Below, one piece after another: positions 17,649-25,371 of a DNA stretch of 64,000 nt. The notes under the pieces were generated by a model. That model saw nothing but the letters and a program-made list of their open reading frames with translations. It ran no database searches and was not told the origin of the DNA. The stretch spans positions 62,001 through 126,000 of the forward strand of contig NZ_JAJITC010000004.1 in NCBI RefSeq assembly GCF_020881035.1, read 5' to 3'. The stretch is from Paraburkholderia translucens. GTDB lineage: Bacteria; Pseudomonadota; Gammaproteobacteria; Burkholderiales; Burkholderiaceae. The position numbers and the translations under genes are program-made. Positions within the stretch are counted from its first letter, which is position 1. Each line of letters starts with the position of its first letter.

Positions 17649-18422
17649 TTAGCTTGCCGCAGGCATTGCTGCCCCGAGCCGCTTCAGACCGTCGGCGAAG
17701 CCGCCCACGTAGTCGGAGCTGAATTCCAACAGCACACCCTTGCGAACCGTATGCGCGAGCGTTACCGGGTTGTACCCGTCGCTCGTCGACGCGTACTTCG
17801 TCAATGCGCGGCCGGCGAAAATCCGGATAGCACGATTCTGGCGCCAGGCATCCTCGACCGCCTTTGCCGGCAGATCGACCATCTGGGTCCACGACGCCCC
17901 GCTGCCGACGTTGCTGAAGCACTCGAGATCCTTGATCGTCTCGCCATTACTGTCGGCCACGTGACCCAGCGGCACGTAGGTACCGTCGTCCTTCACGAGC
18001 CAGAACTCGATGCCGTTGCCCGTGTGAAATCCGCGATAGCCGCGCACGACCTCGGCATCACTGGGGCAGCGGTCTTGCGGATCAAGGGGAACATGCGTTC
18101 TCCAGGCATCCTGGAAGCCGCCGTTTGCGATCACTCCCGTGACAATCCGGTACGCCTGTGCGTGACCAGCAATGTTGTAGTCCGTGGAGGCCAGTTGCAG
18201 ATTCAGATCCAGCCAGCCATGGAAATCCGGATCGTTGACGAACTGCTTCCAGTACAGATGCGGTGCGACGTACGTCCTGACCATGTTACAGCCGTTACAA
18301 CCTGCATAACCCGTCTTGACCGCAACCTTCGCGGCGACCTGATCCCGCGTGAGCGGGGTCGTATTGATTGCACAACCGCAGATCGAAGTGATCAGCGCGC
18401 AGACCAGAAACAGTTTCTTCAT
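17649..18422 (-). CDS. predicted lipoprotein, 257 aa, unknown function
   Basis: The start MKKLFLVCALITSICGCAIN is a lipoprotein signal peptide with lipobox SICG-C (Cys at residue 17). ATG 18422 was chosen because an earlier in-frame start adds 19 residues before the signal. The mature protein has a paired-Cys GYAGCNGCNM segment and aromatic-rich regions, with no known domain that I recognise. It follows the smaller lipoprotein gene on the same strand, with 60 bp between them, so the two are probably one unit. Surface-lipoprotein pairs on mobile elements can act in exclusion, but that is speculation. Confidence 0.65.
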   Translation of the reverse strand: MKKLFLVCALITSICGCAINTTPLTRDQVAAKVAVKTGYAGCNGCNMVRTYVAPHLYWKQFVNDPDFHGWLDLNLQLASTDYNIAGHAQAYRIVTGVIANGGFQDAWRTHVPLDPQDRCPSDAEVVRGYRGFHTGNGIEFWLVKDDGTYVPLGHVADSNGETIKDLECFSNVGSGASWTQMVDLPAKAVEDAWRQNRAIRIFAGRALTKYASTSDGYNPVTLAHTVRKGVLLEFSSDYVGGFADGLKRLGAAMPAAS

Positions 18423-18482
18423 ATCGATATCGCCCTGCCGGATGACTGGATGGCCGGCTGTCCTCCAGGACAGCCGCAAGCC

Positions 18483-18875
18483 TTACTGGGCGATGCCGCC
18501 ACGTACCACGTTACTGCTCTCGGCGAACGTGTATTTCTTCACGACGCCCTTCTCGTCGAACAGCACCGTCAGCGTCTTCTTCTCGACGTTCGCGCCATGC
18601 GCCAGAAGGTTCAGGACAAGCACATAGTTGATGGCCTGAGGTGTCGCGTGGTCGAATTCGTAGTTCCAGATTTCCAGGCCGGCATCGGTAAACGACACCT
18701 TGTTCGCCGAACCAAATGCCGCCTGCACGTCGGCCCTGGTCGATTTGCCCTCGACGATCGAGTTGCCGACTGAGGTCTGGCTCTGATCCCTCAGTGCCTC
18801 ATTGCCCGCACTCACGGCACAACCAGCCAGCACGGCCGAAGCCGTGATCGATACGGCAACCAGAATCTTCTTCAT
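18483..18875 (-). CDS. SmpA/OmlA (BamE)-like lipoprotein
   Basis: This 130-aa protein has signal MKKILVAVSITASAVLAGC with lipobox VLAG-C. The mature region, SIVEGKSTRADVQAAFGSANKVSFTDAGLEIWNYEF and TLTVLFDEKGVVKKYTF, follows the two-helix/three-strand pattern of small BamE-like (SmpA/OmlA) lipoproteins. It is unlikely to be the housekeeping BamE given its island location. Upstream (19091-19146) are two palindromes that probably control it. Confidence 0.65.
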   Translation of the reverse strand: MKKILVAVSITASAVLAGCAVSAGNEALRDQSQTSVGNSIVEGKSTRADVQAAFGSANKVSFTDAGLEIWNYEFDHATPQAINYVLVLNLLAHGANVEKKTLTVLFDEKGVVKKYTFAESSNVVRGGIAQ

Positions 18876-19090
18876 TGTGAATCCCCGAATTGGAAAAAGT
18901 GGCGCGCGGCGGTGGGCAGCACGTCCGCGACACGGATGAAAACAGATGACCAGGCAGAACCTGACGCGGCAAGTCAGGTCAGGCGCGTGAGCAATACGTC
19001 ACGGCGAGGCATTTCTATTCCGGTTTTTCAATTTCCAAGCCCCAAGGTCCACGGTCCAGTTCCTGTTTTTCCGGTTCGCGTTCCCACCAG

Positions 19091-19113
19091 ATAGCTACGA
19101 TTTTCGTAGCTAT
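19091..19113. promoter_or_regulatory. operator-like palindrome, copy 1
   Basis: ATAGCTACGA and TCGTAGCTAT form perfect 10-bp arms around TTT. It is one of four related sites in 1 kb with core CTACGA-N3-TCGTAG. Confidence 0.7.
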
Positions 19114-19125
19114 CGAGACGAGAGA

Positions 19126-19146
19126 TTGCTACGATATTCGTAGCAA
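19126..19146. promoter_or_regulatory. operator-like palindrome, copy 2
   Basis: TTGCTACGA and TCGTAGCAA form perfect 9-bp arms around TAT. Its centre is 34 bp from the centre of copy 1, about three helical turns, which suits cooperative binding on one face of the DNA. Confidence 0.7.
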
Positions 19147-19234
19147 GTCAACTCGCCGCCAGATAGGGCCGTCCCGGCTGGGCGACGTCCATGGAAAACT
19201 AGAGCAACACGGAAATGCAATGCAAGGGGCTGAA

Positions 19235-19642
19235 ATGAAGGCGCTGATCCAGTCTTTCAGACGTTTTCCCAGGGCACCGTTCTGGGTGCGCGCACCGGTT
19301 GGCCTGCTCGCGCTGACGGCGGCCATCCAGATCAAGGATCTGCTGGATATTGTCTGGAGCCATTTCCACGTCAACCAGTTTGTCGCCGATATCGTTGTGC
19401 AGACGGCGTTCGCTCCCGTCGTCGTCACACTGATTGCCCCCATGTTGTCTTTCCTCGCCCCTCTGTTTCATGGAGAGCGGTCGGGCAAAGCACGGCGATT
19501 TGACGACAGTGACCCGCTCGATCGGGGCATTCATGACGACTCGTGGGATTCGTCAGGGCGCCCTGACCCGGGAGCCGACTGGTATACCGATCCCAGCTAT
19601 TCATGGTTTTCGGGAAACATCTTCCACGACGATACACATTAG
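19235..19642 (+). CDS. small membrane-associated protein, unknown function
   Basis: The 135-aa frame starts at ATG 19235, preferred over 19220 because AAGGGG lies seven bases upstream. It has an N-terminal basic segment (MKALIQSFRRFPRAP), a hydrophobic stretch (VGLLALTAAI), and a second one (FAPVVVTLIAPMLSFLAPLF), followed by a hydrophilic, Asp/Gly-rich C-terminal tail. It is probably an inner-membrane hairpin with both ends cytoplasmic. Both operator palindromes lie about 100 bp upstream, so it is likely repressed together with the lipoprotein pair. Confidence 0.55.
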   Translation: MKALIQSFRRFPRAPFWVRAPVGLLALTAAIQIKDLLDIVWSHFHVNQFVADIVVQTAFAPVVVTLIAPMLSFLAPLFHGERSGKARRFDDSDPLDRGIHDDSWDSSGRPDPGADWYTDPSYSWFSGNIFHDDTH

Positions 19643-19705
19643 TCTTGGACCCATATGGCCTGACCGTCATCGGCGGGTTTCGCAAGTACTGAAGGAGAAT
19701 CCTCA

Positions 19706-19885
19706 ATGAATGCTGTCATGCGCGAATTCGTCAAGGCGGCCAGAGAAGCCCCAAGGCTATTCTTCCTGCCACTCACGGGGGCGATTGAAGCCGTTCGTCG
19801 GGAGATGGGGCACGGTCGATGCGGTCGGACCCCGGAAGAACCGGCGAATGCCCGGTCCAGTAACGGCGCCGGGGATCGGCGTTGA
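19706..19885 (+). CDS. small hypothetical protein, 59 aa
   Basis: A short frame starts MNAVMREFVKAAREAPRLFF and continues PLTGAIEAVRREMG. AAGGAGAAT sits eight bases before the ATG, a strong SD, and the gene is 63 bp after the membrane protein on the same strand. The N-terminal half could form an amphipathic helix. Function is unknown. Confidence 0.5.
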   Translation: MNAVMREFVKAAREAPRLFFLPLTGAIEAVRREMGHGRCGRTPEEPANARSSNGAGDRR

Positions 19886-19974
19886 CCGGCGATGTCCGGG
19901 CACGGACGGACCCTGCACCGACTTCCCCGGTCTGATACGCGCGACCGTCGTCATCCCGGTAGTCATCCGCAATC

Positions 19975-19991
19975 ACTACGATCTTCGTAGT
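19975..19991. promoter_or_regulatory. operator-like palindrome, copy 3
   Basis: ACTACGA and TCGTAGT form perfect 7-bp arms around TCT, 57 bp upstream of the XRE repressor start. Confidence 0.65.
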
Positions 19992-20008
19992 ATCTGGAAT
20001 TCTGGTTA

Positions 20009-20025
20009 ACTACGACATTCGTAAC
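20009..20025. promoter_or_regulatory. operator-like palindrome, copy 4 (imperfect)
   Basis: The core TACGA-CAT-TCGTA (20011-20023) is perfect; the outer bases diverge. Its centre is 34 bp from copy 3, the same spacing as copies 1-2. It ends about 23 bp before the XRE start codon, where it would block the promoter or initiation. Confidence 0.6.
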
Positions 20026-20048
20026 TCTGAAAAATACAGGGTTACGCA

Positions 20049-20360
20049 ATGTTGGCAACAGACAATACCGTCTTTGGGGGACGGCTGAAGGAAGCCCGCC
20101 TTCGTGCCGGCCTGTCGCAAAAGTCGCTGGGCATTGCCGCGGGCCTCGACCCGTTCGTCGCCAGCACCCGTATCAACCGCTACGAGCTGGGCATCCACAA
20201 GGTGGATTATCCGTTTGCGTGCCGGCTGGCTGCCGAGCTTTCGGTCCCGACTGCCTATTTCTTTACCGAAGACGACGACCTTGCCGAATTGATCCTGCTT
20301 TACGGGCAGGCGTCAAAGCGGGCGCGGACGCGGTTGCTGGCAGCGGCGCGCGAATTATAG
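20049..20360 (+). CDS. XRE-family repressor
   Basis: This 103-aa protein has a Cro/C1-type HTH: FGGRLKEARLRAGLSQKSLGIAAGL, then RINRYELGIHKVDYPFACRLAAELSVPTAYFF. It is the usual layout of phage and integrative-element repressors that lack a separate cleavage domain. Two palindromes (copies 3 and 4) sit in its promoter and two more between divergent genes 0.9 kb upstream. The simplest reading is that it represses itself and those genes through these sites. Confidence 0.8.
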   Translation: MLATDNTVFGGRLKEARLRAGLSQKSLGIAAGLDPFVASTRINRYELGIHKVDYPFACRLAAELSVPTAYFFTEDDDLAELILLYGQASKRARTRLLAAAREL

Positions 20361-20428
20361 GTACCCGGAACGCAGCTATTGCCGGGCACACGTCGACCTG
20401 CAAACGGCACCGACTACACAAAAGGAAA

Positions 20429-20453
20429 CTGCCGGGTCGAACTACCCCGGCAG
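20429..20453 (+). terminator. hairpin after the XRE gene
   Basis: CTGCCGGG pairs with CCCCGGCAG around a TCGAACTA loop, 70 bp after the XRE stop. There is no T run, so termination is uncertain. Confidence 0.35.
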
Positions 20454-21405
20454 CGGTTGTGCGCCACATCATGTGACGACTTTGGCCCTACGGCCGTTGG
20501 TCTGACGTTTTTACTTCCTCGCTTCTCCATGAAAATGAGCTGGGCTGCCAGGCCCCGCCATGATTCAGAACACACTCGCGCATTTCAAAGTACCGCTCCG
20601 GCCTTTCGCTCCGCGCGGACAACCGTCAGGTCTGCCCTTGCCTCGTCGCTACTGAGCCAGTCTCCCTCACCCGTACCTCGCCCGGTGCCACCCGGGTTCA
20701 ATCGGCCGTTGGTGATTCCCACGTTAGTCATGTACGTCGTTATGACACGCCGCCGCGCTCTGCTATCGATAAATAGCCCTATGGGCCTACCCCGCCTTGC
20801 GGCGGGTTTCAGGGGGGTGAGGTTCCAGAGTCCCTCCCCTACTTCATCGATGCTTCATCGCGCCCTGACTAACTGACCCGCCTCCCGGCAGACCAGCCAG
20901 CGGCTTGTCACGACTTACCCGGATGCATCCTCAGCGGATGCAACGTACGGCTTGAGCTATCCAGCGATCTCGTCAGCTTGCGCCGGCGAGTACCAGGTGA
21001 TCCAGGTTTCCCCTCACACCCCTGCGCCATTCCTGACGCCTCAGCAGCCCACCGCCCGGGACACCGTCCGACCCTTTCGAGCCGCCCGTTGTCGGGATTT
21101 CCACCCGTTCGCACATGGCAGGGTTACTCCAGTCACCTGGAGGCCCGTGTCCGTGTCGCCCGACTTCACACTTCGCAAAATTGGATTGGGTCGAAGGGGG
21201 CATTACAGCCCCCAGCGCCCTGCGTAACGTAGCGAGCCCAATTACAGGCACCACGCTTCAGCGGTCAATTCCAGCTGATTGGCAATCGACTGGAACTGAA
21301 ATGCACGAACATGTCTGGGGTTGGCAGCCCCGGCACATTCAAGAGAGTGTGTGGACCACCGATCCTTTCACAGATCGCATAGTTATGCTAACAGTAATTC
21401 AAAAA

Positions 21406-21434
21406 ATCCCTATACGCGCGTCTGTTATAGGGAT
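21406..21434. repeat. inverted repeat, 9-bp arms
   Basis: ATCCCTATA (21406-21414) and TATAGGGAT (21426-21434) flank an 11-base loop, about 130 bp upstream of the 126-aa gene. Confidence 0.55.
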
Positions 21435-21565
21435 ATTCGTCGATCGGTAAAGTAACAGGTATGCGTACTCAGCCGATTTTCTTTTTATCACCTCGCGTTC
21501 GCCATCACCTGCTGTCAGGCCAAACACCACTCCCATCGTGGCCCGGCGTAACAGGAGAATGAGCA

Positions 21566-21946
21566 ATGGAAAACATCCCCCAATCCGCAAAGCACGTCGC
21601 GTGCGATTTCTTTCTTGATGTTGAACTGCTTTGTATCGTGCGCGACGAGGCAGTGTTCGATTTCGGTGAAGAAGTTCGGATTGTCCGGTTGGACAACAGC
21701 GAGGCACAGGTTGGCGAAGTCGGGCGCCTGGCGTTATTCCACACCGGGCACGGCGAACGATGGCAGTTTCGCCCGTATCGATCGGGGAGTTGGCGCAGGG
21801 TGCCCGAGCTGGACACCCCCTCAAGCTGGACCTGGCGTTGCATAAAAACTGGCGACTTCACCACCACAGCAATCGGTGTCGTGCCGAATCATACGCCAAC
21901 CGGTCATCCTCCATCGGAAGATGAGAACAACGGGCTTCCGTTTTAA
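21566..21946 (+). CDS. hypothetical protein whose 3' end is duplicated at 23.8 kb
   Basis: This 126-aa protein starts at ATG with AGGAG eight bases upstream. The N-terminal part (CDFFLDVELLCIVRDEAVFDFGEEVRIVRLD) looks like a small beta-rich fold. The C-terminal TPSSWTWRCIKTGDFTTTAI to ENNGLPF is repeated, with a few changes, after the IS66 fragment at 23.8 kb. A terminator follows 10 bp after the stop. The family is not recognised. Confidence 0.5.
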   Translation: MENIPQSAKHVACDFFLDVELLCIVRDEAVFDFGEEVRIVRLDNSEAQVGEVGRLALFHTGHGERWQFRPYRSGSWRRVPELDTPSSWTWRCIKTGDFTTTAIGVVPNHTPTGHPPSEDENNGLPF

Positions 21947-21983
21947 AGAAGGACGCAGGAGGGCAAATTGCCCTCCTGTTTTT
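21801..21983. repeat. about 180-bp direct repeat, copy 1
   Basis: The sequence from the GCCCGAGCTGGACACCC segment through the terminator is repeated at about 23778-23958 with scattered substitutions and a one-base indel near the left end. It covers the 3' third of the 126-aa gene and its terminator. Confidence 0.75.
21956..21983 (+). terminator. rho-independent terminator
   Basis: CAGGAGGGC and GCCCTCCTG pair around AAATT, followed by five T. The identical stem recurs at 23932-23954. Confidence 0.85.
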
Positions 21984-22013
21984 ACTTTTCTGCCCCGTTA
22001 CCGGACCAATCCT

Positions 22014-22184
22014 TCAGTCCGCCATCCAGCCAGCCTTCACTTCGGAAAGCACGAAATTGAGCCCGTCCACCACGGATCGATCGACTTGACCATTCTCGCC
22101 AATTTCGACTGTGACGCGAATGCGTAGTGGATGGGCGGCTGCTGCTTCGCGCAGTGCATCGACATAGTCGGCGAGGTCTTGCAC
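22014..22184 (-). CDS. short hypothetical protein or C-terminal remnant
   Basis: A 56-codon minus frame from GTG 22184 (AGGGG five bases upstream) reads MQDLADYVDALREAAAAHP and ends FVLSEVKAGWMAD. Its regular, soluble, helix-strand-helix character is unlike random GC-rich shadow frames. An in-frame stop lies just upstream, so it could be a complete small gene or the tail of a broken one. Function is unknown. Confidence 0.35.
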   Translation of the reverse strand: MQDLADYVDALREAAAAHPLRIRVTVEIGENGQVDRSVVDGLNFVLSEVKAGWMAD

Positions 22185-22275
22185 CAACACCCCTGGTCAT
22201 CCAGCCTCCCCTAAACCGTCCCTTGGGAAATCTTTTGGCCGATAGGCGAGCGGTTCCCCCTGTTCGTTCTGTTTC

Positions 22276-22296
22276 AGGTTGGCATAATGCCAACCT
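22276..22296. promoter_or_regulatory. perfect 21-bp palindrome with embedded -10-like CATAAT
   Basis: AGGTTGGCAT-A-ATGCCAACCT is perfect around a single central base. It lies 27 bp upstream of the methyltransferase relic start and contains CATAAT, so it may be an operator over the old promoter. Confidence 0.55.
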
Positions 22297-22323
22297 AGCG
22301 AACGAATTCCCGATGAGCCGCAC

Positions 22324-22668
22324 ATGAACTCAGTCGAAATTGAAGCCGCCGTCTCCGAGCTGGCCGAGGCGCCCTTTGATGCCACAGAATTCTCCTCCGC
22401 CTTTCAGGCCGCCTTTGGTAACAAGGACACCGCGATCGCCCGCTTGCGCAAGGGCGACATGAACTAATCCGACCTCGCCAATGGCGTACTGCAATGCAAC
22501 AATATTCACTTTGCCGTGGCCACGCCGGACCAGGTCGGCGCGACCCTGAACGCACCGCGTTCGAGCCAAGAAACCGCCAAGGGCAAGGTCAAGGTCATCT
22601 TGGCGACTGACGGCACGACGCTGGAAGCCGAGGAACTGGGAACAGGTGAAACACTCGCGTGCGACTAG
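22324..22668 (+). pseudogene. N-terminal relic of a class I SAM-dependent DNA methyltransferase
   Basis: The frame reads MNSVEIEAAVSELAEAPFDA, then AFGNKDTAIARLRKGDMN, stop (TAA 22465-22467), SDLANGVLQCNNIHFAVA, then ILATDGTTLEAEELGTGETLACD before a second stop. This matches the N-terminus of large (about 900-1000 aa) Eco57I/MmeI-like methyltransferases found in restriction and phage-defence loci. The catalytic domain is absent: homology stops at about 22665. The in-frame TAA replaces what is usually a polar residue. It is a dead gene, evidence that a further defence system once sat here. Confidence 0.75.
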
Positions 22669-22769
22669 TGCCGCTGTCCGTCATCGACGAAGCCGTACGC
22701 GGCATCCTCGACGGCACTGTCGTCTGCAAGGTGTACGACCGCGCGACCGGCAAGCTGGTCGCGCGATAA
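22668..22769 (+). pseudogene. 33-codon C-terminal fragment of unidentified protein
   Basis: Directly after the methyltransferase break, a frame reads VPLSVIDEAVRGILDGTVVC and ends DRATGKLVAR. It has no SD and looks like the tail of another protein joined at the deletion point. I cannot assign a family. Confidence 0.35.
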
Positions 22770-22871
22770 GGCCGACTCACCGCACGAACGCCCCAGCCGG
22801 CACGACACACGGAGTGAGCTCGAACGCAGTCTCCGAATTATCAATCAAAGACTAAAAACAAAGAGTCCGCA

Positions 22872-23375
22872 ATGAAGATCATGCTGCGCAAGGAAGCCGA
22901 CAGGTACATTTACGGGGTCGGGGCGTTGCTCGCATTGCCAATCCTCAGCGTCTTTTCGTACAACGCAGAGCTTCCTGACATGATGGCCTATTTCGCCGCT
23001 GCCACTGCCATTGTGGCAGCGTTAGTCATGGGCCGACCGGTCTTCCCAATTGAAATGCCGACAGGTCCTAACGCGAAGACGGCGCTGGAAAATATCGTCG
23101 ATCAGCAGACAAATTTCAGGATGGGCGCAAAGCTTCTGGTGATTGCTGGGTTGGCTCTGTTGCCGGCGCTAATAAAAAATTGGATAACTTTCCGTTACTC
23201 CATGGTCGTCATGGAGACATTTGCCGTAGGGTGGGCAATCACGGCAGGCGTACGTGCGTACCTTGAGGACGGGAAATTTCCTTTTTTGCGCCCCGTAATT
23301 TGGGGTGTGCTTCTCTTGATGGCCATCGTCGTCAACTCGACGCTTATTTCGTGGTCTCCGCTTCTCGGACCGTAA
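22872..23375 (+). CDS. four-helix inner-membrane protein, 3' end at an IS66 boundary
   Basis: This 167-aa protein has about four hydrophobic segments (YIYGVGALLALPILSVF, YFAAATAIVAALVMG, LLVIAGLALLPALI, VIWGVLLLMAIVVNS). The last codons are CTT CTC GGA CCG followed by TAA. That TAA lies inside GTAAGCGGCCGG, the typical left end of IS66-family elements. The stop codon is therefore probably supplied by the insertion, and the native C-terminus may be truncated. Function is unknown. Confidence 0.55.
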   Translation: MKIMLRKEADRYIYGVGALLALPILSVFSYNAELPDMMAYFAAATAIVAALVMGRPVFPIEMPTGPNAKTALENIVDQQTNFRMGAKLLVIAGLALLPALIKNWITFRYSMVVMETFAVGWAITAGVRAYLEDGKFPFLRPVIWGVLLLMAIVVNSTLISWSPLLGP

Positions 23376-23790
23376 GCGGCCGGCCATCTCGTCTTGAGTT
23401 GCGTTGAAGGTCTTGGGAGCATCGCATCCACTTAAATAGGTGGACACGTGAACACTATCGAAGAAGAAGCGCCGCCTGGCCGTCGTCGACGCCGGCGCTA
23501 TAGCGTCGAGTTCAAAGCTCAGGTGGTGGCAGCTTGCCAGGGCCCCGGAGCGTCGCTCGCGGCCATCGCGTTGCACCACAAGCTGAACGCGAATCTGCCG
23601 CGACGTTGGGTAGAGCAGGCCGAAAGGAACGATTGCGTGCTGGTGGCGCGTAGCGACGTGGCGGCGCCGTCGGTAGCGGCGCCGGCGTTTGTTCCGCTCC
23701 CGCTGGAAACGAGGAGCGCGCGCCCGGCTGAGATCCGCATTGAAGTGCGCCGCGCGGACCAGTCGATTACGGTTAGCTGCCCGAACTGGA
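23372..23790 (+). mobile_element. IS66-family left-end fragment
   Basis: The element begins GTAAGCGGCCGGCCATCTCG, as IS66 terminal repeats do, and contains most of the first IS66 ORF (tnpA). Homology ends near 23790, where host sequence resumes that is also present at 21.8 kb. The tnpB and tnpC genes and the right end are missing, so the element is dead. Confidence 0.7.
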
Positions 23791-23864
23791 CACCCGTCAA
23801 GCTGGACCTGGCGATGCATAAAAACCGGCGAATTCACCACCACCGCGATCAGCACCTTGCCTAA
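23448..23864 (+). pseudogene. IS66 TnpA-like protein, 3' end replaced
   Basis: A GTG-started frame reads RRRRRRYSVEFKAQVVAACQ, GASLAAIALHHKLNANLPRRWV, then Ala/Pro linker and IRIEVRRADQSITVSCPNW. This is the small HTH-containing ORF of IS66 elements. After that point the frame runs into unrelated DNA (TPVKLDLAMHKNRRIHHH), and the normal WPxSAA-type ending is missing. In another frame, the unrelated DNA continues the C-terminus of the 126-aa gene at 21.8 kb. Confidence 0.7.
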
Positions 23865-23958
23865 CCGTAAGCCAACCGCTCAGCTTCCACCGGAAGATGA
23901 GAACACTGGGCTGCCGTTTTAACGAAGGACGCAGGAGGGCAAATTGCCCTCCTGTTTT
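23778..23958. repeat. about 180-bp direct repeat, copy 2
   Basis: It matches 21801-21983, including the terminator. It begins at the break point of the IS66 fragment, so it is the 3' remnant of a second copy of the 126-aa gene that was hit by the insertion and a later deletion. Confidence 0.7.
23932..23958 (+). terminator. rho-independent terminator (copy)
   Basis: It has the same CAGGAGGGC/GCCCTCCTG stem as at 21956, followed by four T. Confidence 0.75.
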
Positions 23959-24283
23959 GACTTCCTCGCCCCTATCCGCCGAGCCAAAATTCCTGCGAGA
24001 TTTTTATCCTCGCGGACAATCATTCATCCAAATATTCCTCTGACATCATAGTGTTACGAGAAATTTTTTTCGCAAGCACGCCAGATTGCGCTACACTGCT
24101 TTGCAAGATGGGCTTCCTCCTCAACGCGTACAGGAGGCATCCTGTTGATCATATATGTCGACCTGGTGTTCCCGACAGAGCACGGCGGGGAATGGTGTCG
24201 CGGCGGCACACTACGGGGTCGTGAGCACAAAGCCCACGAACTTTCAACCACGTTTGAAATCCACTTCTTTAGGAGTACAAATC

Positions 24284-24769
24284 ATGAAAATCGATGCTAC
24301 CAAGGATGAGATGAAGAAGGATTTCGCGGTGGCCTATCGCGAGTTGGTCCGTAGCCTGTCCGATTTCCAAGTCGTTCAGATTGCCGCGTGCAATGCGGGG
24401 ATTGCGTATTTCCCTGAGATCGGCAAAGCCTTCTTCTCGTATGAATGGGGAGGGGGTCACTGGAGTCATCATGTGAGTTCCGGGTGGACCGATCAGTATG
24501 GGCCAGCAGTCATCGGTGGCACGGCTGCAGTTATTCCTGACGCCTATCGTGATCTTGATCTCGAACGCATGCAGTCGTACGACGCCGAGGATTCCGACTC
24601 GGATAAAACCGAGTTCGAGAAGAAAATGGCCGACCCTGCATGGGTTGCGGAAATCGCTGCAGCATGGCGTGCAGAAATGCTCAGCCCCTATGTCATCCGT
24701 GACGAAGTCGAGGTGGCAGTCGATCGCTGGGTGGAGATTCTCGAACAGTTGGCTAGCTCGGAGACCTGA
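24284..24769 (+). CDS. hypothetical protein, 161 aa
   Basis: The start at ATG 24284 is supported by AGGAG eight bases upstream; a longer frame from 24155 has no SD. The protein is acidic and soluble: MKIDATKDEMKKDFAVAYREL, YFPEIGKAFFSYEWGGGHWSHH, then an Asp-rich AEDSDSDKTEF segment and a helical end. The family is not recognised. It stands alone between relics of mobile DNA. Confidence 0.55.
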   Translation: MKIDATKDEMKKDFAVAYRELVRSLSDFQVVQIAACNAGIAYFPEIGKAFFSYEWGGGHWSHHVSSGWTDQYGPAVIGGTAAVIPDAYRDLDLERMQSYDAEDSDSDKTEFEKKMADPAWVAEIAAAWRAEMLSPYVIRDEVEVAVDRWVEILEQLASSET

Positions 24770-25371
24770 GATATCGAAGGAGGGAGGTCGACCGGGCCTG
24801 TCATTAATTTCGTGCTCAAGGCATATGGTTCTCCCAGGCGAACATATGTCTCACAAACCGCCCCCCCGCCCGCCATAGAGCTACCAGCGATTCCCGCTGA
24901 ACCTGCTGGAGTAATTCAGCAACGGCTCGATGACGGCCAAATCCATCAACACCGCGGGACTAGACGCCTCGTCAACGCCCGCTACATATCAAGAGCGCGA
25001 AGCGTGCAGAGGCACGGACGGCGCGCTACCTGCCACAGCGTGTTCGGCTTCCTTTCCACTCGTAAGTCATTTCTTGTCTCAAGCTGCAGGACGACGACAA
25101 GCCCGGAATGTGACCATGAAACGGTGGCTTTCTGGACAGTTCGCGATGCCCCTTTTCTGGATCGTCCAAGCCGTCGTTGAGTGTTAAGGTACCGTCAATT
25201 TTTCGGTGTTCTGATTCCGTCAATGAATCAACGCATACGATACGCCCGAGTATCGACCGATGACCAGCATCTATGGATTTAAGTTTCCTCGTCGCGTCCG
25301 CGAATCCAGTCGTGGTCGGGGACGAGCAGTGATCCAACAAGGCCGGCTGACATAAGGGGCTCCGCTGCGCG
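24770..25371. other. 600-bp stretch holding only a resolvase stub
   Basis: Apart from the first codons of a serine resolvase (25223-25282) I see no gene. An 85-codon plus frame at 24930-25187 has no SD and no domain and was not accepted. Confidence 0.45.
25223..25282 (+). pseudogene. 19-codon stub of a serine recombinase (resolvase)
   Basis: The frame reads MNQRIRYARVSTDDQHLWI then stop. RI-YARVSTDDQ-L is the diagnostic N-terminus of Tn3-type resolvases, including the catalytic Ser. Homology breaks after HL. It marks a former transposon or resolvase gene at the edge of the defence cluster. Confidence 0.75.

Larger units (their letters stand above)
18876..19234. promoter_or_regulatory. divergent promoter region of lipoprotein pair and membrane protein
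   Basis: This 359-bp gap between divergent genes has no ORF worth calling. It carries two copies of the CTACGA-N3-TCGTAG palindrome (listed separately) and repeated TTTCCGG/TTCCGGTT stretches near 19020-19080. Confidence 0.55.
20361..21565. other. 1.2-kb stretch without a supported gene, many hairpins
   Basis: All frames lack SD sites and recognisable domains. Hairpin-forming segments are frequent: CCCCGCC-TTGC-GGCGGG near 20800, GCATCC/GGATGC near 20933, GGGGGC/GCCCCC near 21197, TTCCAG/CTGGAA near 21270-21296 and ATCCCTATA/TATAGGGAT at 21406-21434. It may be a structured RNA, decayed mobile DNA or a regulatory stretch. Nothing identifies it further. Confidence 0.4.

Noticed and set aside
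20379..20876. 165-codon plus-strand frame after the XRE gene
   Set aside because: No SD, Ser/Pro/Arg-rich random composition and no domain; the region is better described as non-coding.
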